Shown here in pieces: positions 8,711 through 18,182 of a stretch of 64,000 nucleotides of DNA. A program made the translations under genes and the position numbers. Position 1 is the stretch's first letter. Each line of letters opens with the position of its first letter. The notes under the pieces were generated by a model. The model worked only from the letters and a program-made list of their open reading frames with translations. It searched no databases and was not told where the DNA came from. The stretch lies in the NCBI GenBank assembly GCA_016706545.1, contig JADJJK010000043.1:7614-71613 (forward strand), read 5' to 3'. Source of the DNA: Myxococcales bacterium. GTDB lineage: Bacteria; Myxococcota_A; Polyangia; Haliangiales; Haliangiaceae.

Positions 8711-11005
8711 GTGTCAAACTGCCGGGAATCCGTGTCACGCACGCGCTCATATCGCAAGGGCTGGTTGCTCGGCCCGGCGCTCGCGGTGTCGCTGACCGCC
8801 CAGGGGGGCGCGCTGGTTGTTCTGGAGCTGACGCGCCCGGAGCCGCTGCCGGTCTTGACCCTGCGGTTCGAGGGGCAGGGGCAGGGCGTGGTGCTGGTGA
8901 CCAAGGTCGGGGACCCCACGCCGCTGGCGCGCTGTGACAAGCGCTGCAGCGTCGAGGTCGCCGCAGGCACGCCGCTCTCGATCGACGTGCTTCCCGGGGA
9001 AGGCTCGACCTTCGGTGGCTTTCACCCGTATCCGATGCGTCCGCCGGCCGCGCTCTTGCCCTATCTGGGAGACCCGCTGGCCGCGTGTCAGCCGACAGCG
9101 GCGCCCGCGGACGACGGCGAGCAAGACCCTGGCGCGGCCGGTCACCGGCACGAGCCCGGCGAGCACCATGACCACGCGGACCACCACGGCGCGGGCGCCG
9201 AGCCCCGCTACTGGGCCCCCGGCGCAGATCCGCTCAAGTGCCAGACCGCCATCATCACCGACACCTCGGTGGTCCTCGATTTCGGGCTGGTGCCCGAGCA
9301 GCTCGAGGTCGCCTTGTTCGGAGACCTCCCGGCCTTGACTGCGCCCGAGGAGCCGAAGCTCCCCGAGCCGGCCGCGCCCATCGATCTGGAGAAGCTCGAA
9401 GAGCAAAAGCCGGTGGAGCTGGCGCTGGTGCCGCCGCAGCAGATGCCCGTGCTGCCGCCGCCTCCTCCTCCAGAGGCCGCCCCGCCACCTCCGCCCAAGC
9501 CGCCGGAGCCGCCGCCGCCCAACATGACCGCAGTCGAGGTGCCCGACGAGAACGAGGTCAAGGACGCGCCCGACGACGCCACCCATATCTCGGACAAGAA
9601 CCGCGACGTCGCGGAGGAGACCCGCGCCAAGGACACAAACCTCGACAAGGCGTCGGATGGCAAGGTCGCGGCCAGCGAGCAGACCGACGACAAGACCAGC
9701 GCCGAGGTCGGGGGCGCCGTCGAGCAGATCCGGCAGCTCGAGAAGGCCGAGGCCACCACCGACGAGCGGGAGGAAGAGAGCACGCACACCGGCAAGAGCG
9801 AGGTCGCCAAGGGCGTCAAGGTCGGAGAAGAGGGCGAAGGCGGACAGGACGGCACGGGGGGCCAGCGCGACCCGGGGCTCTTGGCCATGCGCGACGTCGG
9901 CGGCCGGGGCTCGTTCTCCGAGCGCAAGAACGGCGACGGCAAGAAGCAGGGCAAAGCGGGGCTGCCGGGCGTCAACACCACGCTCTCGTTCGACGACTAC
10001 CAGCGCGTGCTCGGCAAGGACAAGGTGGAAGAGGAGCGGCAGCTCGCGGCGCGCAAGCTGTCGATGAAGAAGGGGCGATGGGAGCGCAAGATGGAGGCGC
10101 TCCGCTCGACCCTGGAGAACTTCACCCCGGATATCCGGGTGGGCAACCAGACCGCGCTCAAGACCCGGGCCCAGCCGTTCGCGGTGTACCTGGCTCGCAT
10201 GCATCGCCGCATCCACGAGCTGTGGGGCTTTGGATTTCTGGAGTTCCTCGACGGGAAATCTTCGGATCACCCGCTCAACGACTTCGATCTATGGACGGAC
10301 ATCGAGGTCGCGCTCAACCCGGACGGCAGCGTCTACAAGACCACCATCGCCAAGACCTCCGGCAACCTCGAGTTCGACGTGGCGGCGGTCGGTACCATCA
10401 CCTCGGGCGCGCCTTATGACGCGACCCCAGAGGTCATCCGCTCCGTCGATCAGCGCGTCTATCTGCGCTGGGGCTTCTATCGCAACTGGCGACAGTGCGG
10501 GACCTTCAACGCGCACCCGTTCATCCTGACCGAGATCCCTGGCGGCATCGTGCCGATCGACGGCGAGCCGGCGAAAGCCAAGCCGGTGACCGGGGCCGCG
10601 CCGGTGACGCCGTCAGAGGCGCGGGTCGGTGCGGCGGCGCCCAAGAGCACCGTCAAGGACGACAAGGCGCTGTTTGTCGCCAACATGTGGATCTCCGGCT
10701 TCACCCAGGCCTCGGTGAGCAAGCTGGTGAAGTACTCGGCGCTGCCGTTTGTCGTCGGCAACCAGCCCGCCGCGGTCAACCAGCAGGAGCTGTCGGACAT
10801 GTACAGCGGCGTCCTGGTGGAGTCCGGGCCGCTCAAGGACTGGCAGCTCCTGACGGCGACAGAGTATGCGCAACGTGGGGGCGGCAACCTGGTGCTGGGC
10901 GAGGGCGATGTGGTCCTGGTGGTGCGGACCAGCAAGGAGCGCTTTGCCATCGTGCTGCGACGTGCCGGCGGCGGAGACTATCGGGCAGCCGTGCTGATTC
11001 GGTAA
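8711..11005 (+). CDS. TonB-like energy-transducer or envelope-spanning protein
   Basis: 764 residues from GTG 8711; a later in-frame start cannot be excluded. One N-terminal membrane segment (about residues 18-40) is followed by a His/Asp-rich patch (HRHEPGEHHDHADHHGAG, near residue 145) that could bind metal. A Pro-rich spacer (about 245-275) and a charged, probably extended region (about 280-420) come next. At about 490-600 a TonB C-terminal-like domain is suggested by a pattern such as EVALNPDGSVYKTTIAKTSG and FDVAAV. A further 150 residues at the C-terminus are unassigned. The protein probably spans the periplasm. No ExbB/ExbD genes are nearby. The PD40 lipoprotein gene follows after 9 bp, probably in the same operon. 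Confidence 0.65.
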   Translation: MSNCRESVSRTRSYRKGWLLGPALAVSLTAQGGALVVLELTRPEPLPVLTLRFEGQGQGVVLVTKVGDPTPLARCDKRCSVEVAAGTPLSIDVLPGEGSTFGGFHPYPMRPPAALLPYLGDPLAACQPTAAPADDGEQDPGAAGHRHEPGEHHDHADHHGAGAEPRYWAPGADPLKCQTAIITDTSVVLDFGLVPEQLEVALFGDLPALTAPEEPKLPEPAAPIDLEKLEEQKPVELALVPPQQMPVLPPPPPPEAAPPPPPKPPEPPPPNMTAVEVPDENEVKDAPDDATHISDKNRDVAEETRAKDTNLDKASDGKVAASEQTDDKTSAEVGGAVEQIRQLEKAEATTDEREEESTHTGKSEVAKGVKVGEEGEGGQDGTGGQRDPGLLAMRDVGGRGSFSERKNGDGKKQGKAGLPGVNTTLSFDDYQRVLGKDKVEEERQLAARKLSMKKGRWERKMEALRSTLENFTPDIRVGNQTALKTRAQPFAVYLARMHRRIHELWGFGFLEFLDGKSSDHPLNDFDLWTDIEVALNPDGSVYKTTIAKTSGNLEFDVAAVGTITSGAPYDATPEVIRSVDQRVYLRWGFYRNWRQCGTFNAHPFILTEIPGGIVPIDGEPAKAKPVTGAAPVTPSEARVGAAAPKSTVKDDKALFVANMWISGFTQASVSKLVKYSALPFVVGNQPAAVNQQELSDMYSGVLVESGPLKDWQLLTATEYAQRGGGNLVLGEGDVVLVVRTSKERFAIVLRRAGGGDYRAAVLIR

Positions 11006-11014
11006 CCTGGCAGG

Positions 11015-11959
11015 ATGGGACCCAGCTCCAGCGCATTCGTCGGTTGGTCACGGCCAGGCCACGGCCGCTGCCTCCGCGGCGCGCTGGTCGCGCTGTGCGC
11101 GCTGTGCGCCTGCGGTCGAATCGGCTATGACGCGCGAGGCGGCGACGCGGGGCCAGGAGTCGACGCGTCGGTTGACGCCGCGGCGGTGGCGCCCTGTCGC
11201 GCCGCGGACGCCTTCGCGGCGCCGCGGCCGGTGACGGAGCTCAACACCGCGGCGGATGAAGCCGGGTTGCGGCTGTCGGCCGACGGCACCGGGTACTTCA
11301 CCCGCGGCCTCTTCGTCGGCGCCGATCCGGTGCCGCGCATCCATCGCGCCTCGCCAGACGAGGCCCGCGGCGGCTTCGCTGCCCCGACGCTCGTGCTCGG
11401 CCTGGCCAATGTGGCGGCGGAAGATCCAGCGGTGGCGGCAGATGGCACCGCGCTCATCTTTGCGTCCCCCCTTAGCGGCAACTACGACCTGTGGGGGGCC
11501 GCGCGCGTGTCGGGCGAGTTCGTCACGCCGCGGGCCCTGACGGTGCTCAACACCGACCAAGTCGAGCTGGCTCCTTATCTCCTTTCCTCCGGAAAGGCGC
11601 TGTACTTCAGCCGCATCAACCCGGGCGCAGGCGTGTCGCTCCTGCGCACGAAGGTAGACGGCGCGGGCGGCGGCGGCGTGGCGGCGCCCACCGTGGCCAG
11701 CTCGATCTCGGTGGTGTCAAATCCGGTGGTCTCCGAAGATGAGCTGGAGCTGTTCTACAGCGTGAACGGCGACATCTACCGCGCGACCCGCGCCAGCGCT
11801 GACAGCTTGTTCGTCAGCTCGGCGCGCATCGCCACCTTGTCTTCGGACGGGTTTGACGCGCCGAGCTGGATGTCTCCAGATGGCTGCACGCTGTATCTGA
11901 CCTCGGACCGTCCGGGCGGCGCGGGCGAGAACGACCTCTGGGTCGCATCGCGCCGCTAG
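11015..11959 (+). CDS. PD40/WD40-like beta-propeller lipoprotein
   Basis: 314 residues. The N-terminus has a hydrophobic segment ending in LCALCACGRIGYD, a lipoprotein-like start with Cys about 31-33. The body has repeated blades ending in patterns such as LRLSADGTGYFTRG, DGTALIFASPLSGNYDLW, SGKALYFSRI and DGCTLYLTSDRPGGAGENDLWVA, typical of PD40 (TolB-like) propellers. The exact start is uncertain because no strong ribosome site precedes 11015. It follows the TonB-like gene by 9 bp. Likely a periplasmic or surface binding protein; ligand unknown. Confidence 0.75.
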   Translation: MGPSSSAFVGWSRPGHGRCLRGALVALCALCACGRIGYDARGGDAGPGVDASVDAAAVAPCRAADAFAAPRPVTELNTAADEAGLRLSADGTGYFTRGLFVGADPVPRIHRASPDEARGGFAAPTLVLGLANVAAEDPAVAADGTALIFASPLSGNYDLWGAARVSGEFVTPRALTVLNTDQVELAPYLLSSGKALYFSRINPGAGVSLLRTKVDGAGGGGVAAPTVASSISVVSNPVVSEDELELFYSVNGDIYRATRASADSLFVSSARIATLSSDGFDAPSWMSPDGCTLYLTSDRPGGAGENDLWVASRR

Positions 11960-12042
11960 TGCTACCACCGTAGCCTGCGCTTCGCGCGTGCGACTGTGGG
12001 TCTGTCGCACACTGCGGCGGGGAGCTGTCGCATGGTTGTCGA

Positions 12043-12055
12043 CGACAAAATCGAC
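12043..12055. promoter_or_regulatory. 13-bp palindrome upstream of the Asp-box protein gene
   Basis: TTGTCGACGACAA is a perfect inverted repeat about a central base, in the 414-bp non-coding region 11960-12373. Its shape suits a regulator-binding site, but no regulator is known. The rest of the region is slightly lower in GC and pyrimidine-rich near 12170-12260. Confidence 0.35.
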
Positions 12056-12284
12056 ACGCTGGCGTTCGGGCCGTGTGCGGGTTGCACTATCTTGTGCGCG
12101 AGGCGTGCGGCGAATGGTGCGAGGCGTTGGCACTACGGGAATATCTGACAGGGAGCTGTGGTCGCTTTGCCTGTCTCACTCGAAGCTCACTCCTCTCATT
12201 TCTTGTCTCTCCATCATCTGCTCGTCATCTATCCGTCACCTGTCTCTCTTCTTGGTCAGCAGCGAAGGACACGGAGGATTCCAC

Positions 12285-12377
12285 ATGATTGCCAGTCTCG
12301 GTTCGTCTGCGCTTCTCAGGCCTGCTTCGGTTCAGGCGTCTCGTGCGTTCGGGGCGTTCGGGGGAGGTCAATCATGA
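12285..12377 (+). CDS. 30-residue upstream ORF overlapping the next start codon
   Basis: ATG 12285 is preceded by GGAGGA with about 6-bp spacing, stronger than most sites in the window. The ORF encodes 30 residues (MIASLGSSALLRPASVQASR onward) and its TGA at 12375 overlaps the ATG at 12374 of the large downstream gene (ATGA). This is the geometry of translational coupling. It could be a leader peptide or just a relay for ribosome loading. There is no homology evidence. Confidence 0.45.
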   Translation: MIASLGSSALLRPASVQASRAFGAFGGGQS

Positions 12378-15300
12378 GGGTCCACTGCACGGCTCGGAGG
12401 AGCCGGCTCGCTGCCAGGCGGGCCGGGTCGCTGGTCGCGGTGGCTGCCGCTGCCGCGTTCGTGATCGCCGGCCAGGCTCAGGCTCAGGCTCAGGCTCAGG
12501 CGCAGGCTAAGGCTCAGGCGCCGAGCTTGGACCAGATCCTGGCGCGCAACCTGGCGGCGCGCGGCGGCGAGGCCAAGCTCAAGGCGCTCGTTAGCCTGCG
12601 CACCACCGGCAAGGTGGTGTTTGGCGGCCGCGGCTTCTCCGTGGAGGCAGAGGTTGGCCTCCTGCAGCGGCGGCCGGGCATGATGCGGCTCGAGGCCACG
12701 CTGCAGGGCCTCACGCAGGTCAGCGCGTACGATGGCAAGGAGGGCTGGAACCTGTCGCCGTTTGGCGGCCGGCGCGACGCCGAGCGGCTCTCTGCCGAGG
12801 ACGCCAAGAACCTGGCGCAGCAGGCCGATCTGGACGGCCCGCTCATCGGCTGGCGCGAAGATGGCCATCGCATCGAGGCAATGGGCGTCGAGGATCTGGA
12901 CGGCACGCCGGCGCTCAAGCTGCGGGTCCATCGCAAGGACGGCGACGTCCAGTACGTGTACCTCGATCCGGATACGTACCTGGAGATCCGGATCACCACC
13001 ACCAACCGCGTGCGCGGCACGGAGACCGTCACCGAGACGGACCTCGGCGGGTATCAGCAGGTGGCCGGCGTGTGGATGCCGTTCGCGATGGAGTCTGGCC
13101 AGCAGGGCGCGCCGCGCTCGTTCCGCCTGACCATCCAGCAGGTGGAGGCCAACGTCGCGATCGATGACGCGCTGTTTCGCTTCCCGACCGCTGGCGCCAC
13201 GCGCTCGATCGTGGCGGGCCCCAACGTCGCGCCGATCGTCACCCCTCCTGCGCCGCCGCCGATCTCGGACGCGCGGATCCCGGTCCTCGACTCTGGCTCC
13301 ATCTCGGGGCTCGGGGTGCGAAACATCGGCTCCGCGACGATGAGCGGGCGCGTGTCTGCGATCGACGCGCACCTGGAGGACGGCAAGACCGTGCTGTACG
13401 TGGGCGCGGCCTCCGGTGGCGTCTGGCGCTCACGCGACGGCGGCACCACGTTCAAGCCGATCTTCGACAAGCAGCCGGTGCAGTCGATCGGCGCCATCAC
13501 CATCGATCCATCCAACCCCAAGACCATCTGGGTGGGCACCGGGGAGAGCTGGGTTCGCAACTCGGTGTCGATCGGCGACGGGATCTACAAGTCTGTCGAC
13601 GGTGGCGAGACCTGGACCAACATGGGGCTGCGAGACTCCGAGCGCATCGTCCGCATCCTGGTGCATCCCAAGAACAGCAACATCGTGTACGCCTGCGCGC
13701 CTGGCAAGCTGTGGAGCGACAGCGCCGAGCGCGGGCTCTTCAAGTCCAGCGACGGCGGCAAGAGCTGGGCGCTGGTGCTAAAGGGCGGCAACCTCTCGAC
13801 GGGGTGCTCGAGCGTGACGATGGATCCGACGAACCCCGACGTGCTGCTGGCGGGGACGTGGGACTTCCGGCGCAAGGGCTGGACCTTCCGCTCCGGCGGC
13901 GACGGGCCCACCGCGCCGAGCGCCAGCGCCTTGCACCGCTCGGTGGACGGCGGCAAGTCGTGGACCACGTTGTCGGCCGCCGCCAACAAGGGCCTCCCGG
14001 CCGGGCCGTGGGGCCGGGTCGAGGTGGTGATCGCGCCGTCGGACGCGAAGATCGTCTATGCGCTCATCGAGTCGCGCGCGTCCTCGCTGTTTCGCTCCGC
14101 GGACGGCGGTCAGACCTGGGAGGCGCGTGATCGCGGCCAGATGATGGTGTGGCGCCCGTTCTACTTCGCGAGGCTCGTCGTCGATCCCACGAACCCCAAC
14201 CGGCTGTTCAAGACCAACCTGAACCTGGTGATCAGCGAGGACGGCGGCCGGTCGTTCTCGGCCGTCAATACCCAGGCCCACGTGGACTGGCACGACCTCT
14301 GGATCAACCCCACCAACCCCAAGCACATCATCGCTGGCAACGACGGTGGCCTGGTGCTGTCCTACGACGGCGGCAATCGCTGGCTCATGAGCCAGAACCT
14401 GCCGATCTCGCAGTTCTATCACGTGAGCGTGGACGGCAAGGACCCGTATCAGGTGTACGGCGGGCTGCAGGACAACAGCTCCTGGGTGGGCGACTCCGCG
14501 TACCCCGGCGGCATCACCAACGGCCGCTGGCAGAACCTGTATGGCGGCGATGGCTTCTGGACGCTGGTGGATCCGACGGACGGAGACGCGGTGTATGCCG
14601 AGTCGCAAGGCGGCAACATCGGCCGGGTCGATCGCCTGACCTTGACCTCGCGCGACATCCAGCCCACCTCCGGCTACCGCGAGAAGCTCCGCTTCAACTG
14701 GAACACGCCGATGCACGTGAGCCCGACCCAGAAGGGCACGCTCTACCTGGGCGCGCAGTTCCTGTTTCGCTCACGCGATCGCGGCGACACCTGGCAGCGC
14801 ATCTCGCCGGATCTGACCACCAACGACCCGGCCAAGCAGCAGCAAGAGCTCTCCGGCGGCATCACCGTGGACAACTCGTCCGCCGAGATGCACACGACGA
14901 TCTACTCGATCAGCGAGTCGCCGCAGAACGGCCAGGTGATCTGGGTCGGCACCGATGACGGCAACCTCCAGCTCACGCGCAACGGCGGCGCCTCGTGGAC
15001 CAACGTCGCTGGCAACGTGACCGGGCTGCCCAAGCACTCGTGGGTGAGCTGGGTGGAGGCGAGCCGCTTCGATCCGGCGGTGGCCTACGCGGCGTTCGAC
15101 CGCCACATGGAGGGCGACATGACCCCGTGGGTGTTCCGCACGGGGGACTACGGCAAGACGTGGACCCGCATCGTGTCGCCGGACCACGGCGTGCGCGGCT
15201 ACGCGCACGTGATCAAGGAAGACACGGTCAGCTCCAAGCTCCTGTTCGTGGGCACCGAGCTGGGGCTGTGGATCTCGCTCGATGGCGGGGTGAGCTGGGC

Positions 15301-16405
15301 GAAGTTCTCCGGTCGGGACTTCCCGGCGGTGGCGGTGCGCGAGGTGCAGGTGCATCCGCGCGACGGCGACCTCATCATCGCCACGCACGGCCGCGGCATC
15401 TGGATCATCGACGACCTGTCGGCGCTGCGCGCGCTCAGCGCGGACACCCTGCAGAAGCAGACCGTGTTTTTGCCCTCGCGCCCGATCCAGCAGCGGATGG
15501 AGGGGCAGGGCGGATGGTCAGACGGCGACGCGATGTTCTCCGGGGAGAACCCCGCCAACGGCGTGGTGATCTCGTACTACCTGCGGACGCGCCACATCTA
15601 CGGCGGCATCAAGCTCGAGGTGCTCGACGCCACGGGCAAGGTCGTCGATACGCTCACCCCCACCAAGCGGCGCGGGATCAACCGGGTGGAGTGGACCGCG
15701 CGCATCCCGCCGCCAAGAGTGCCCAAGGCGGCGCAGCTCGCGTTCGCCGCGGCGCTGGGGCCGCGGGTGGTGCCGGGCACCTATACCGTGCGGATGACGC
15801 GCGGCTCTGAGGTGGTGGAGCAGAAGTTCACGATCGTGCTCGACCGCCGCGCCAAGTTCTCGGTGGCGGACCGCAAGGCGCAGTTTCAGGCGGTGATGAA
15901 GGCGCACGCGCTCTTTGGCGAGATGAGCAAGCTGGTGGATGAGCTGGACGGCATGCGCACCGCGGTGCTGGCGCGCGCCAGGGGGCTCTCCGCCACCGAT
16001 GACCTGGGCAACAAGCTGCGCGCGATCGCCGCCAAGCTGGAAGAGACCAAGAAGAAGATCGTCGCGACCAAGGAAGGCGGCGACATCACCGGCGAGGAGC
16101 GCATCCGCGAGCACCTGTCCACGGTGTACGGCGCCATCAACCGCTGGGAGGGCCGCCCGGCGCGGTATCAGCTGGAGCGCGTGGAGGTGCTGCGGCGCGA
16201 ACTCGGGGACGTCCGGGCCGAACTCCAGGCGATCGTCGCCAACGACATCCGCGCCCTCGACGGCGAGCTCAAGGGGCGCAAGCTCGAGCCGCTGCCGGCG
16301 CTTGGGGCGGTGGGGGTCCCCACCGGGCCGGATCGCCTGGCGGCCATGTGCGTGACCTCGCGTGGCGTTCGCTGTACGCCGACCAAGCGCGCCACGATGG
16401 AGTAG
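12374..16405 (+). CDS. Exported LolA-like / Asp-box (sortilin-type) beta-propeller protein
   Basis: 1343 residues. ATG 12374 follows GGGGGAGG and begins a signal peptide that ends in a QAQAQAQAQAQAKAQA run. Residues about 48-280 look like the LolA/outer-membrane-lipoprotein-sorting fold (DQILARNLAARGGEAKLKAL). At about 320-1020 there are at least ten Asp-box repeats (SVDGGETWTNM, SSDGGKSWALV, SADGGQTWEAR, SLDGGVSWAKF), as in VPS10/sortilin and exo-sialidase-like propellers. The C-terminal part includes an Ig-like strand region and charged helices. Proteins of this layout are exported; a glycosidase activity cannot be claimed because no catalytic set is visible. Confidence 0.8.
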   Translation: MRVHCTARRSRLAARRAGSLVAVAAAAAFVIAGQAQAQAQAQAQAKAQAPSLDQILARNLAARGGEAKLKALVSLRTTGKVVFGGRGFSVEAEVGLLQRRPGMMRLEATLQGLTQVSAYDGKEGWNLSPFGGRRDAERLSAEDAKNLAQQADLDGPLIGWREDGHRIEAMGVEDLDGTPALKLRVHRKDGDVQYVYLDPDTYLEIRITTTNRVRGTETVTETDLGGYQQVAGVWMPFAMESGQQGAPRSFRLTIQQVEANVAIDDALFRFPTAGATRSIVAGPNVAPIVTPPAPPPISDARIPVLDSGSISGLGVRNIGSATMSGRVSAIDAHLEDGKTVLYVGAASGGVWRSRDGGTTFKPIFDKQPVQSIGAITIDPSNPKTIWVGTGESWVRNSVSIGDGIYKSVDGGETWTNMGLRDSERIVRILVHPKNSNIVYACAPGKLWSDSAERGLFKSSDGGKSWALVLKGGNLSTGCSSVTMDPTNPDVLLAGTWDFRRKGWTFRSGGDGPTAPSASALHRSVDGGKSWTTLSAAANKGLPAGPWGRVEVVIAPSDAKIVYALIESRASSLFRSADGGQTWEARDRGQMMVWRPFYFARLVVDPTNPNRLFKTNLNLVISEDGGRSFSAVNTQAHVDWHDLWINPTNPKHIIAGNDGGLVLSYDGGNRWLMSQNLPISQFYHVSVDGKDPYQVYGGLQDNSSWVGDSAYPGGITNGRWQNLYGGDGFWTLVDPTDGDAVYAESQGGNIGRVDRLTLTSRDIQPTSGYREKLRFNWNTPMHVSPTQKGTLYLGAQFLFRSRDRGDTWQRISPDLTTNDPAKQQQELSGGITVDNSSAEMHTTIYSISESPQNGQVIWVGTDDGNLQLTRNGGASWTNVAGNVTGLPKHSWVSWVEASRFDPAVAYAAFDRHMEGDMTPWVFRTGDYGKTWTRIVSPDHGVRGYAHVIKEDTVSSKLLFVGTELGLWISLDGGVSWAKFSGRDFPAVAVREVQVHPRDGDLIIATHGRGIWIIDDLSALRALSADTLQKQTVFLPSRPIQQRMEGQGGWSDGDAMFSGENPANGVVISYYLRTRHIYGGIKLEVLDATGKVVDTLTPTKRRGINRVEWTARIPPPRVPKAAQLAFAAALGPRVVPGTYTVRMTRGSEVVEQKFTIVLDRRAKFSVADRKAQFQAVMKAHALFGEMSKLVDELDGMRTAVLARARGLSATDDLGNKLRAIAAKLEETKKKIVATKEGGDITGEERIREHLSTVYGAINRWEGRPARYQLERVEVLRRELGDVRAELQAIVANDIRALDGELKGRKLEPLPALGAVGVPTGPDRLAAMCVTSRGVRCTPTKRATME

Positions 16406-16442
16406 CGCTAGCTCCTGGCAACTCCCGGCAGCCTCGCAGCGG

Positions 16443-16970
16443 TCAAGACGCCGAGCGGCTGGCCAGGAGCGCCGCGAGCTGACGATACGGGCCCAGGCGC
16501 AGCGCGGACGGCTCGCCGCTCGCCGACAGCTCCGCCAGGGTGGCGCTGGCGCCGTCGGGGATAAACAGCCGGTCCCAGCCGGCGTGGGCGGGGCCCGCCG
16601 GCTTCTCGGCGATGGTGCCCGGCACCTCCGACGACAGCACGATGACCTCTCCGCTGGCCTGGTGGCGCAGCGCCACCGCCAGCACCATGCGCACCGGGGT
16701 CTCTCGCCACCAGCGACAGAAGCGGTTCTCGTTCTCGGAGTCCAGCTCCAGGCGCAGGCTCTTGCCGTCCATCGTCGTCAGGTCGACCGCCTCGGCGAAG
16801 CACGCCGGGGCGTCGCTGGCCAGGACCTTGCCCCGCGCGCGCTGCCCGGGCTCGGGGGCGCTGGTGGAGTACGCGGTGGGCAGCGAGACCAGCTCGAAGT
16901 CCAGCTCAGGCGCGATGCGCCGGATCTCGGTCGCGCGAACGTCGTTACCATCGAGAAACGCCAGGCGCAT
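16443..16970 (-). CDS. Ham1/ITPase-like nucleotide pyrophosphatase homologue
   Basis: 175 residues, ATG 16970. The N-terminal FLDGNDVRATEIRRIAPEL matches the nucleotide-binding start of the RdgB/ITPA family (TGNxxKxxE) with the Lys replaced by Arg. A later GPAHAGWDRLFIPDGASATLAEL matches the family's G-WD-F-P-G-T-AE block. The middle is divergent. The family hydrolyses non-canonical purine NTPs such as dITP/XTP in the cytoplasm. The substitutions mean activity is uncertain. It is convergent with the Asp-box gene (37-bp gap). Confidence 0.55.
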   Translation of the reverse strand: MRLAFLDGNDVRATEIRRIAPELDFELVSLPTAYSTSAPEPGQRARGKVLASDAPACFAEAVDLTTMDGKSLRLELDSENENRFCRWWRETPVRMVLAVALRHQASGEVIVLSSEVPGTIAEKPAGPAHAGWDRLFIPDGASATLAELSASGEPSALRLGPYRQLAALLASRSAS

Positions 16971-17139
16971 ATCCGGAGATCATACGCGCAAAGCGGCGAC
17001 CGCGTGCGATCCAGCGGGGCTTATGGCCCGCGAAGCCGAGCGAGAGCGGCCCGGCCGCGCCCGGCGGCCCGGTGGCACGGGCGCGGCGGGCGCCCGGGCG
17101 GCATGGCGGCGCCCGGTGGCTCGGGGGACCCGAGGTCGC

Positions 17140-17541
17140 TCAGCGCGGGATCTTCGCCAGCAAGCCCGGGTTGCCCTGGACCGGCACCGCGAAGTACCAC
17201 CAGTTGTGGTCGGCGGTGTAGCCGTGGCGCTGGGCGTTGTCCGCGCCCCACAGGCACACCGCATGGGGCCTGGTGCTGGTGCGCACCAGCTCATCGGCGG
17301 CGGCCACGCGGTGCATCGCGACGAACGCGGCGGCGGGGACGTTCAGCAGCAGATCGGCCAAGATCTGCCGCGTGTCGAGATCGTTGAGGTACTCCTCGAG
17401 CCCGAGCGTGTAGCCCAAAGCCAAGCCAGCGGCGAAGCGCTCCCAGCTCGCGAGCAGGCCCTCGAGCCCACCCTCGATCACGAACTCCGGACACCCGCGC
17501 GCGCGCAGGAACTTGCTAACGTCCTCGATCGATCTCTTCAT
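17140..17541 (-). CDS. Putative immunity protein for the adjacent nuclease-like toxin
   Basis: 133 residues; its ATG overlaps the toxin gene's stop by 4 bp (ATGA), so the two are translationally coupled, toxin first. It is a soluble protein without signal peptide, acidic in its central part (GLEEYLNDLDTRQILAD), with a C-terminal CLWGADNAQRHGY...NWWYF motif. Small cytoplasmic proteins directly behind a toxin domain of this type usually act as immunity proteins. I recognise the overall pattern as typical of such partners but cannot name a family. Last gene of a four-gene operon. Confidence 0.55.
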   Translation of the reverse strand: MKRSIEDVSKFLRARGCPEFVIEGGLEGLLASWERFAAGLALGYTLGLEEYLNDLDTRQILADLLLNVPAAAFVAMHRVAAADELVRTSTRPHAVCLWGADNAQRHGYTADHNWWYFAVPVQGNPGLLAKIPR

Positions 17542-18128
17542 CGCTGGGCCTGCCTTCGAAAGTATGCTTCGCCGTCTCGCGGCCGAAAAAATGTCCGGAT
17601 CGATGCGTCTTCGTGAAACGCGATGAACGCGCCAGAGCTCCGGTCAAAGCGGGTGATCACACGATCATCACGCACTTGCTCTAGCACCGTGGTCGACAGC
17701 TCGGTATCGCGCAGCGCCTGGGCCAGCGCCAGGTACTCCGCCGCGGTGATGTCGCCGAACTCGGCGCCATGCTTGGTGAAGTGCTCTCGCCAGGAGCGCT
17801 CGGAGGTGAAGCCGACGGCGCGGGCGGGTCGTGGCGCAGTGCCCGCGCCGGCCGGGGAGATCCCTGCCGGACGGGCCGGGATGTCGCCAGCCTCCGGCGC
17901 GGTGTCCGGTGCGCGGCGGGCTGTCGCGCCGGGGGCGGGCGCGGTGACCTCGTCGGGCCGGGAGCGCGCTTGCGGGTCCTGGCGAACCTCGCCTGGCTCA
18001 CGCTGCGCTGCCGCTGGCGCCGCTGGCGGCGCTGGCGCCGGGCCGCCCTTGCCAAGCAGCGGATAGAGCAAGGCCGCCAGCACCGCCAGGACCAGACCAG
18101 CGAGAGAGAACTTGGTGGGTTGCTTCAT
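17538..18128 (-). CDS. Membrane-anchored or exported toxin with BECR-like RNase C-terminal domain
   Basis: 196 residues from ATG 18128 (MKQPTKF), chosen because it gives a clean N-terminal hydrophobic segment (residues 8-26). A Pro/Ala-rich linker (about 28-105) leads to a compact C-terminal domain (about 106-196): HFTKHGAEFG, EYLALAQALRD, VITRFDRSSGAFIAF, IRTFFRPRDGEAYFRRQ. This His-box plus two-strand pattern is that of polymorphic-toxin nucleases of the Barnase-EndoU-ColicinD/E5-RelE type; candidate catalytic residues are His116/His120, Arg160 and Arg178. Known toxins of this kind cut tRNA or rRNA; that activity is inferred here. The putative immunity gene overlaps its stop. Confidence 0.55.
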   Translation of the reverse strand: MKQPTKFSLAGLVLAVLAALLYPLLGKGGPAPAPPAAPAAAQREPGEVRQDPQARSRPDEVTAPAPGATARRAPDTAPEAGDIPARPAGISPAGAGTAPRPARAVGFTSERSWREHFTKHGAEFGDITAAEYLALAQALRDTELSTTVLEQVRDDRVITRFDRSSGAFIAFHEDASIRTFFRPRDGEAYFRRQAQR

Positions 18129-18182
18129 GCGGGACCTCGGAGCCACGCGCGCCTCGCCAGGAGGCCCGCGCGTGGCGCGTGG

